A stretch of 64,000 nt of DNA from Viola odorata (lineage: Eukaryota > Streptophyta > Magnoliopsida > Malpighiales > Violaceae): NCBI GenBank assembly GCA_963691705.1, contig OY829541.1, forward strand, positions 41,991,661-42,055,660. Direction: 5' to 3'. Below the pieces are notes generated by a model. It did no database searches. It was not told the origin of the DNA and worked only from the letters and a program-made list of their open reading frames with translations. Both the position numbers and the translations under genes were made by a program. Of the stretch, positions 56,506 to 64,000 are shown piece after piece (position 1 is the first letter of the stretch; the number at the start of each line of letters is the position of its first letter).

Positions 56506-57504
56506 TGATACAATCCTGGCTCCTTAGGATGCGTAGCACCAATTTTGATCTTTGTTCAAAGATGGATTTCCTGCGGAATAGATAGAATAGATAGAACTCA
56601 CTTGCACAATTAAGACCTGCTGAACGCTAAGCAACAGCCAACCAAAATCCGAACAAGAGAGGGTCCTTGTGAATGATAAACTTGCACAACTAAGAACTGC
56701 TGAACGCTAGGCAACAGCCAACCAAAGTCCGAACAAGAAGATAAACAACAAGTAGGATGCAATTCCAAGATTTACTTGTATACGACTCAAGTATTACGGA
56801 CTCAAGAAGAACAAGGTTCAACCAACTTGAACAAGGGGCGGAGATTGAAGAGAATATCTCAATTTATCAAATAACAGCCAAGTTTCTAAGGAGGCCAAGC
56901 GGCTCCTTATATAGAGTTTTACAAGCAACCCTAATTCCAAAATAGGAATAATAAATAAAGTAGAACACTTAACTAATTAATTAAAGTATCTATTTAATTA
57001 ATTAAACTAAATAAAATAGAAGTTCGCAGCCTTGCTTAAAAGGGACAGTCAACGCGCGTCAACTCCAGGATAAGCGAAACGGACAGGAGCCATTATCAAT
57101 CAACGAGCAGACAGGCGTGACGCAGAACGGGAACAGCAAACGGCATGCGCGACAGATGATAGAATCGGCAATGGCAAGTGAAACGGACAAGTGCCGTTTT
57201 GACCCAATCGGACAAGTGTCGTATTGAGGGAAATGGACAGATGCCGATTGGATGAAACGGTCAAGTGCCGTTTGCGTGAAACGGTTCCATGCCGTTTCTA
57301 GCAGACTCAGCATCGGTCAAGTTGAGGGTGAGAAGATTCACTACTCTTGTTGTCTTCTCTCTCAGTGTAGCTTTCTCACTTGTCATCTCAGACTCCAGCT
57401 CCCTGTGAATGAGAGATGACAATCGGTCTTGAAGCTTTTGAGCTCTGGCTCGAGTCATTGGACCAGCTGGTGGTAAAGGCACGTGGATGCGTGGATTCGC
57501 ATCA
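56506..57504 (-). repeat. Element G 3' LTR
   Basis: 999 bp, TGATGCGAATCCACGC to GGATTGTATCA on minus. TATATAAGG at about 56906-56914. A hairpin array lies at 57178-57299. Confidence 0.88.
57178..57299. repeat. Hairpin array in element G LTR
   Basis: Five units of about 20 bp of the form AAACGG-six bases-GCCGTTT (some imperfect), spaced about 25 bp apart, 260-390 bp upstream of the TATA box. Confidence 0.75.
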
Positions 57505-57935
57505 TTCCCTCCCCCTTCGGAAGGATTCGCCCTCGAATCCGAATCGGCATCATCAACAAGTCCATACTCGTCATCTGTATCAAACAGGACTAAGTCAGAA
57601 ATATTAAAAGTAGAGCTAACGGCACCATACTCACTCGGCAATGCCAGTTTGTAGGCATTGTTGTTGATCTTCTCAACAATCTGGAACGGTCCGTCTCCTC
57701 TAGGAGATAGCTTGCCGCGGCGTTGGTCAGACTCAACATCGGTCAATTTGAGGGTGAGAAGATTCACTACTCTTGTTGTCTTCTCTCTCAGTGTAGCTTT
57801 CTCACTTGTCATCTCAGACTCCAGCTCCCTGTGAATGAGAGATGACAATAGGTCTTGAAGCTTTTGAGCTCTGGCTCGAGTCATTGGACCAGCTGGTGGT
57901 AAAGGCACGTGGATGCGTGGATTCGCATCACATGA

Positions 57936-58235
57936 TATCTTCGCGAACCGTCAAAGAAGTGCAAAAACTCACAGGACGCATCATTGCGTTTGGGCGGTTT
58001 ATCTCCAAACAAGGCAAAAGGTGTTTACCTTTCTTTAAAGTCATTCGCAGGAAAGACCCCTTTGGGTGGACAGAAGAATGTGAAGAGGCGTTTACCGGCA
58101 TAAAAGCCTACCTCTCGTCTGACCTAGTGTCGACAAGACCTGAACCAGGCGACGCTTTATACTTGTATCTGGGTGTCACCGACGAGGTGGTCAGTGCTGT
58201 CCTTGTACGAAGCGATGGGCATATCCATCGCCCTG
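57936..58235 (+). pseudogene. Element A copy 2: RT connection and RNase H start
   Basis: Resumes the A frame exactly after element G. Open for 100 codons: KEVQKLTGRIIAFGRF, FKVIRRKDPFGW, DALYLYLGVTDEVVSAVLV. Cut at 58235 (after CCCTG) by the next insertion. Confidence 0.88.
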
Positions 58236-58690
58236 TGATAAGATTCGATCTTCGAGCTGATTGGGAGGATGACTACTGTTGGTCGGAGTTACTGTAGTTG
58301 ACGTCAGATCCACCTGCAAAGCGCCGGAGGGGGGCTCCGGCATAGACACTCCGATGCTTAAGTCAGTAAGCGGTTCAAAAATCGCAGAGGTTCTAGTTGG
58401 TAATTTTCGTCCTACCTTTGTTTTAAAATCAATGAGGTATTTATAGGCCGCTGGGGGCGATACCTGAGTAAAGAGAGGGTATCCGGAAAGATAGCACTCT
58501 GGACGACGTCACAAGCGATACTTGGGGGTGACGTCATAGGTGATACCTCTGAGGAGGGTGTCGGGGGCGATACCCATGGTGATGTCAGGGGCGATACCTC
58601 TAAGGAGGGTGTCGGGGGTGATACCCATGGTGATGTCAGGGGTGATACCTCTGAGAAGGGTTCTAGGGAGAGTCGAGCTTGTCAGGGCTA
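58236..58690 (-). repeat. B-type LTR fragment (element C)
   Basis: Starts TGATAAGATTCGATC and follows the B LTR, including TGACGTCA motifs (near 58501 and 58531) and CGATACC repeats, but its U3 end is missing. Minus orientation. Confidence 0.8.
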
Positions 58691-59299
58691 GTTCGAGGAA
58701 GGAGGGTTGACGAGCCCTTCCCTTTTGTTAGCGAAGAGTGGCCGTCTTTGGATGGAGATGACTTCTACTAGTCCTTTTACTAGCTTGACGAGGATTGAGT
58801 TTGCGCGTTATGTTTCTTTGTAGATGTCGTATGGCCTTTGACGAATAAAATAATTTTTTTTGTTTTCTTTCTTTCGTTACTGTGTCCTCTCGTTAGCTCT
58901 TTGGCTTTGCTGATGGTTAACGCAAGCGCGTTAGCCAATCCAAAGTAACCGTTCTGTGATTGTTTAGACTTGGTCAAAATTAACCGTCCTGAGTAACTGC
59001 TTGATTTTAAATCCTTCTTTAATATGATTCCACGTGGCCAACTTCCTTTTACACGCGTCCTCGTACGACTGGTGGTTCAGTTAATGCAGTGGCACTTAGT
59101 CCTTTAAGAAGGGACCATTTTCTCTTTCTTACTCTTTTTGCCCTCGTTTCAAATTTTCTCTCTTCTCTTCTTTCTGCTTTTTCCCGAAGAACTTCTTGCT
59201 CGTCCGCCATCTTCCGCTGGCTCGCCTGTGAATCTTTCCTTTCAAGGTACTCCACTTCACCTTTTTAGATTTTCTGTTCGCTAGTTTATTATGCATAAG
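58691..59299 (+). other. Element C internal region with end of antisense gene 2
   Basis: Joins directly to the LTR fragment. TTTGTAGATGTCGTATGG and AATAAA (58844) match the 3' flank of antisense gene 2 of element B. No open gene remains. A minus-strand frame at 59049-59255 is compositional. Confidence 0.5.
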
Positions 59300-60135
59300 A
59301 CTAGGGCTGCTGGGGTTTTTCAGAGACCTTTAGATTCAGAACACCCAGTATTTTTTCATGTGAGACGATTCTGAGGGCTGAATTAGAGAGTCACGGTATC
59401 ACTTTTCCCCCTGGATATGTCCCTATCGTTCCCGAGGGTGATATACGACTTCACGATCCGTTATGGGGAAACTATAGGCTGGTCTATTTTAAAATGTTCC
59501 TTTATGGCTTTCGTTTCCCAATCCATACTTCACTAGGAAAACTATTGCGCGAGTATAACCTCAATCCTGCCCAGATAACCCCTTCTTCTTGGTGTGGGAT
59601 TTATGCCTTTCTTCTCGCTTGCGAGATGAAGTTTATTTTTACTCCGTCTATCAATTTAATTCGTAAATTCTTTAGCATGAACTATCGCAATTGTTTAATC
59701 GATATCACCCCGAGGTGGAATGACGCGTTCGTGCAGTCGTTCTGGCAGAGGTTTCGTGGCTTCGAGGAGGTTGTGGCTGAGTGGAATAGCAGTTTCTTCA
59801 TTCTTAAGCTACCTTCCCATTTTTGGCGCCTGGGCTTTAATCGAGAACTTATTGGTGCCGTCTGGGTAAACCTAGTGGTGTTATCCAGAACCGAGTTGGA
59901 CCAGGCTAACACCTTGCTAGATATAGACACGCCTTACTGTATCCGGGAGTTTGCTTTGTACAGGCTCATAGTCGAGTGCGTTATGGGTGAGTTTGTCCTT
60001 CTTCACGTTTTCTATTTGACTTATTTGCTGCTCTAACATGTTTTCTCGACAGGAGACGCTGATGGCCAGTCGTCCGGAGGGGCTAACGCTCCTTTGAATG
60101 TGGTGCCGCTCCAAACGCTACCAGCCTCTCCCCTT
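59300..60135 (+). pseudogene. Third copy of the antisense gene 3/4 family
   Basis: ATG at 59291-59300 region leads, after a frameshift near 59355, into a 180-codon open domain matching gene 3: FKMFLYGFRFPIHTSLGKLL, PAQITPSSWCGIYAFLLACE, DITPRWNDAFVQSFW. A 56-bp intron (59997-60052, GTGAG to GACAG) sits at the same codon, and the next exon joins in phase (GDADGQSSGGANAP, then NVVPLQTLPA). It is cut at about 60135. Confidence 0.75.
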
Positions 60136-60447
60136 CTAGGACATCCTCTGAGGTCTTGGTGATCATCCTCTCCAGGAAGCCGATGTCCCCTTCAGTAAGG
60201 TTTTTCAAGGTCAAAGTTTTAGAGATCAGGAAATTTCAGGTCAGCTCATCCATGGCGAAATATGAAAAAGAAAGGGACGAGAAAATGCGAAGAAATTTAC
60301 GAAGAAGAAACTTCAATTTATAGGCCCTGACAAAAACCGTCCGAACTACCTTCTGATGAGGAAACGCTCCGATATACGGAAGAGCACCTCGTGGGAAGAG
60401 GGCGTTAGCCCTTGGTAAACACCCGTGCTCATTTTCAGTTGGGCTTA
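60136..60447 (+). mobile_element. 3' internal end of a plus-strand Tat-like element
   Basis: Contains, on the minus strand, the start of an antisense gene 1 homologue (ATG 60254, stop at codon 6, then GDIGFLERMITKTSED) and its TATA box (60316-60322). It ends with TCATTTTCAGTTGGGCTTA next to the LTR. So A-type elements also carry antisense gene 1. Confidence 0.65.
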
Positions 60448-61004
60448 TGATAACAATCCGCCTATCGGCAAGGGCATTTTCGTCTTACACCCTGAGAAGA
60501 GGGTACAACTACTGTTCCTACCGCAAAGACAGCATCGAGGCTATCGCCTCCCTCTATGTGACTAACGCTGGGATGGTCGACATCAGCGGGGGGGTCTTAC
60601 ACTCAACACTATTATAACAGACGGCGCTATCCCATCCCAGTCCAAGACAAGCTTCTCGTTTGGGGTGTAGGCATTACCTCACATAGGTAACACCTACCCC
60701 GATAGCTCACTCCACCAACGGGGAATTCTAACCCCCTCCAACGGGAGCGTTAGCCCCCTATGATCCAGATCACTCAGAAACACTCCATTTTCATCTATAA
60801 ATACTTCCCCCACAAAGGAGGAAGGTAAGTACGAATTACTGGCCCAAGCTTTGCCAAATTCACTACACATACTGACTTAAGCATCGGAGTGTTTCCGCCG
60901 GAGACCCCCTCCGGCGTATTGCAGGTACTGCGGACCGTCATGGGCACTGATCTGAGAGGACCAATTTCTCCATATATCCTTCGGCAGAAGACAAATTCTT
61001 ATCA
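60448..61004 (+). repeat. A-type LTR between two internal regions
   Basis: 557 bp, TGATAACAATCCGCC to ACAAATTCTTATCA, TATA box CTATAAATACTTCC near 60797. GTAGGCATTACC with GGTAACACCTAC hairpin at about 60667-60697. It is preceded by an element's 3' end and followed by a primer site and gag. Confidence 0.88.
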
Positions 61005-61090
61005 AATTGGTGCTCTCGTTGAGAGTGTTGGTTCTATTAAGTGAGCATCCTTAATAACCAAGCTCCTTCCTCCCCGAAGCTAGAAGGGTT

Positions 61091-62523
61091 ATGGCATTGG
61101 AGTCAGATCCCGCGCTGTCCCAATCCTCCAACATCCCCTACAACACCCGCCGATGACTTTTTGCTTTCGCTACCTCTGATATCTCTACCCTAGTGCAAGA
61201 TGTCACTGCGGGAGAATCAGATCCTCCTCCTGGGCAAAGTACGAAAGAAATTACCTTCCAGATTTGTTCCCCATTTTCCCACATAGCGGGAACCAGTCAT
61301 TCTACCCCCCAAGCAAGTAGATCCGCGATAGGCGAAGCAAACAACCCTTTCGCAAGCTCAATAGCAGCTCTCCAAGCTCAATTGGATCAGTTGACAGAGA
61401 TGGCTGCTGGATTTACTCCTCATGCCTCGAGACCTAGTGTGTCCTCCCAAGTAGTTTTCACTCCGTCCATTGTCAACGAACGACCATTATCGCCCCGACA
61501 ATCTAGAGGACTCCCATTCTCTTTACCTTTCTCATTGGCCCCCATAAATGTCCTGCCGCTCATGCGTGGACCTGTTGAACATTCTGGACAATACAGGGGA
61601 GAAATCCCTATCCCTGAGGTAGCCCGCCGACGTGATGAGTACAGAGAACACTGGGATGATCGGCGAGGGGAGATATTCCGAGAAAAATCTCCTAGATACA
61701 GTGAGAGATCTAGTAGCAGAGGTCGACGAGCTCGAACTCCAAGAAGCCACAGCCGATCTCCCAGGCGGCATCAAGAATATGACCCTCAGAATCCCAGATA
61801 TGATGTTGAAATTCCACACCCGCATTAGCCTCGTGGGGTCCCTGATGTTAACGCTGGCCATCCGTTCAGTTACCGTGTCAGGCAACACAGGGTCCATCGG
61901 CATGTGAAACTCCCTACAGAATCATATGATGGCACGAAAGATCCCATTTCTCACCTCAATAAGGTGAAAGACTTTGTGCAATTCCAAACCCGCAGTGATG
62001 CTGCATTATGTCAGATCTTCGTAATGACGCTGTCAGGAGTGGCACGTCTTTGGTTTGAGGGACTCCCAGCCGGGTCTATTGATAATTTTTCTCAACTGGA
62101 AGAAAAATTCAAAAGTCACTTTAGCACGGCTATTCCTATCAGGAAGTCAGCAGCTGCACTATTCGATATTCATCGAAAACCGCAAGAATCATTGAACGAC
62201 TTTTTAGGTCGATTTGATCTTGAAATGTCCCTAACGCCAGGGGTCACTATTGATTTTGCGGTCGAGGCCCTGAAATGCAATTGTCGATACGGAAAATTGA
62301 GAGACACGTTAACGGTGGACCCGCCGTTAACCCTGGATGCGTTGAGGCTAAAAGCGCATAATTATGCGAGGATGGAAGAGGAGGAAAATAGGGAATGGAT
62401 CCGAAACATGCCAACGGACCCATACTTGGCCCCTAACGCCCCACATAGTAGCGCCCCTGACACCCGACCCACTGATGATCATGGACAACGAAAAGAGCAT
62501 ACTGCCAAGGCCTCTAACCGGCA
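61091..62523 (+). pseudogene. Element A family copy 3 gag
   Basis: One frame from ATG 61091. Stops at about 61154 (TGA) and 61826 (TAG). Encodes RARTPRSHSRSPRR, ESYDGTKDPISHLNKVKDF and TLSGVARLWFEGLP. Unlike copies 1 and 2 it keeps the CGA codon at the position of their TGA stop. More diverged from them (roughly 15-20% by eye). Cut by the Sirevirus-like LTR at 62524. Confidence 0.85.
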
Positions 62524-62734
62524 TGATAAACGGCCTAGAGGGGGGGTGAATAGGCAAATAAAATTCTAACACAAAATGAAAGGAAATATGAGTACGGAAA
62601 TAGAATGTAAAAACACAAGGATATATAGTGGTTCCAATTCCTCAATGAATTGTACTCCACTACCTAAGAGCTTCACCCTGAGGATTTTGAACAACGAACA
62701 CTTCGTTATTACCTTGAGTTTTTACGGGTTCAAC

Positions 62735-62905
62735 TCAAACCTTACACCTTGGTTTTTGCGGGCTCAACCAATAAACCTTTCACCTTGGTTTTTGCGGGCT
62801 CAACCAATAAACCTTACACTTTGGTTTTCACGGGTTCACCAACAACCTTACACTTGGTTTTTGCGGGCTCAACCAACAAACCTTACAATGTGATTTTTCC
62901 GGGCT
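62735..62905. repeat. Tandem repeat in the Sirevirus-like LTR
   Basis: Four to five copies of a 40-43-bp unit, CCTTACACYTTGGTTTTTGCGGGCTCAACCAATAAA. Confidence 0.85.
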
Positions 62906-63298
62906 CAATCACAACCTATCACAATCAAGATAACTTGACAAGAGAATGTGAAATGGCAACACAAAATTGGTGTACAAATAAACTATGTATGATTCAAAAA
63001 TCAACACCAATAAATGAACAAGAATACCTCAAATAGAAAGCTTAAAACTTACTTGAAAGATAGATGCTTGAAATTGTAAGCTTTTGCAAAAACTCAGATT
63101 TTGGCTTTGAAGAGTATGAGAGCTTTCAAAATCTTTCTTCTGTGTTTAGTGTATTCTAGTTGAGCTCTAACTCATCTAAGATGAGTATTTATAGAGTAGA
63201 GAAAGAGGAAATTCGGCCATGAATTAAGGAAGTCAAAACTAGCCGTTTTTAGTGGAGAAAAGGGTTGTTTGAGAAACTAGCCGTTGGCCCTTCAGGGG

Positions 63299-63389
63299 CA
63301 AAACGCTATGGCGTTTTGACCAAAACGCTATGTCCTTTTGCCTCTGGAAATTTGCCAACTTTCCAGTGGCAAAACGCTATGGCATTTTG
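63299..63389. repeat. Hairpin array in the Sirevirus-like LTR
   Basis: CAAAACGCTATGGCGTTTTG (63299-63318) and two diverged copies (63321, 63370), 105-200 bp upstream of the TATA box. Confidence 0.7.
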
Positions 63390-63699
63390 AAAAACAGCTT
63401 TGTATACTCTTTACGAAAACTCGAATAACTTTCGACTGAAAAATCATTTTTGCGTAAAACTTTTTGCCACATTTTCTTGAGGTATAATTGAACATAAATC
63501 AAGTGTATAATTGAATCATACTTACATATTTAAGGTCCTAAAGTACACTTGATCTTCTAGCTTGCGATATCTTGATTTGTTGCCTCTTATGCGTTCGATC
63601 GCAAACTTCACACACTTTAACTTGAAATTGCATTAGTATAGTAATTAGTTTGTGTGTCTAAAATCATCAAAACAAGAGTAAGTTGCCCTTGGGCTAACA

Positions 63700-64000
63700 A
63701 TCTCCCCCTTTTTGATGATGACAACCACAAACTAAAATCAAAACATATTTAAGCTAGCAATTGAAATTGAAGTTAAATGGAGTAAACTTACATCTCCAAT
63801 CTTTGCCAAATAAATGCTCCCCCTACATAAAACATTAGTTGCAAATCTTCTACTAACGGAAAATACATTAGTGCACAAGAGCATAGCAAAGATTTAAAGT
63901 TTTGCTCCCCCTTAATCTCTTAAACCTTACATTTCTCCCCAAACTTATTCTCCCCCATGACTTTCTCCCCCTTAACTCATTCTCCCCCTTTGTCATCAAC
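63700..64000 (-). promoter_or_regulatory. Multiple polypurine tracts of a Sirevirus-like element
   Basis: The tract next to the LTR reads AAAAAGGGGGAGAT on minus. At least six more AGGGGGAG-like tracts lie within 300 bp (about 63816, 63903, 63934, 63949, 63965, 63983). Repeated polypurine tracts are reported for Sireviruses. GATGATGACAACCACA next to them is also typical. The coding part is outside the window. Confidence 0.7.

Larger units (their letters stand above)
56501..57935 (-). mobile_element. Gypsy deletion derivative G
   Basis: Element 56506-57930 (1425 bp) is flanked by CATGA at 56501-56505 and 57931-57935. On the minus strand: first 204 bp of an LTR (57727-57930), about 220 bp of integrase C-terminus (57505-57726, GDGPFQIVEKINNNAY), a GGGGGAGGGAA polypurine tract, and a complete 999-bp LTR (56506-57504). 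The 5' LTR is thus joined to the end of pol. The integrase end resembles that of gypsy D. Confidence 0.88.
62524..63699 (-). repeat. Sirevirus-like copia 3' LTR
   Basis: 1176 bp. Minus strand begins TGTTAGCCCAAGGGC and ends CTATTCACCCCCCCTCTAGG followed by CCGTTTATCA. TATAAATA on minus at about 63187-63194. Inserted in gag copy 3 after CGGCA. The element continues beyond the window. Confidence 0.8.

Noticed and set aside
62735..62905. Regular 40-bp repeats resembling a CRISPR array
   Set aside because: Direct tandem repeats with no distinct spacers, inside a plant LTR.

Overview
The window is nuclear DNA of a flowering plant, most likely a eudicot. It is almost wholly repetitive: nested LTR retrotransposons, small DNA transposons, one endogenous pararetrovirus, and the remains of a single host gene (a pentatricopeptide-repeat, PPR, gene). 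No rRNA, tRNA, CRISPR array or bacterial-type operon was seen. No intact host gene was found, and every long reading frame belongs to a mobile element or virus.

Layout. 1-11.0 kb is AT-rich and built from small elements: an Emigrant/pogo-like MITE (455-1034, TA duplication), a Mutator-like MITE (1118-1265, 9-bp duplication), a 1.4-kb long-TIR element (2466-3867, 9-bp duplication), CACTA-like fragments, a TRIM (5161-5955) and AT-rich foldback DNA. From about 11.1 to 16.47 kb lies a PPR pseudogene interrupted by a decayed Ty1/copia element (11213-15592). A minus-strand Ty3/gypsy element (D, 16472-22325) interrupts the PPR remnant and carries a 3.1-kb solo LTR inside its integrase.

22.3-25.0 kb is the 5' part of a Tat-like gypsy element (A copy 1). 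25.0-33.2 kb is an endogenous caulimovirid on the minus strand, florendovirus-like in its gene order (movement/coat region, protease, reverse transcriptase-RNase H, then a separate second gene). 33.2-36.7 kb holds inverted LTR and internal fragments of other gypsy elements. A second copy of A starts at 36716. Its pol is split by three insertions: element B (39581-55846, 16.3 kb, minus strand), a deletion derivative G (56506-57930), and a further Tat-like complex (58236 onward). That complex ends in a third gag copy, which is broken by a Sirevirus-like copia LTR (62524-63699).

The most striking object is element B. Its minus strand encodes gag, protease, RT, RNase H, a second archaeal-type RNase H and integrase. 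Its 3' half carries, on the opposite (+) strand, four gene-like units, most with a TATA box. Two of them (42.9-45.1 and 45.8-48.2 kb) are paralogues that share a small intron at the same place and a C-terminal coiled coil. A third copy of the intron-bearing exon lies at 59.3-60.1 kb. This looks like an antisense gene cassette carried by a retrotransposon lineage.

Insertion order can be read from nesting and target-site duplications: PPR gene, then copia and gypsy D, then the solo LTR and A copy 1 inside D; and A copy 2, then B, G and the 58.2-kb complex. Coding frames are broken mostly by CAG/CAA, CGA and TGG codons turned into stops, as expected from deamination of methylated cytosines in silenced DNA.
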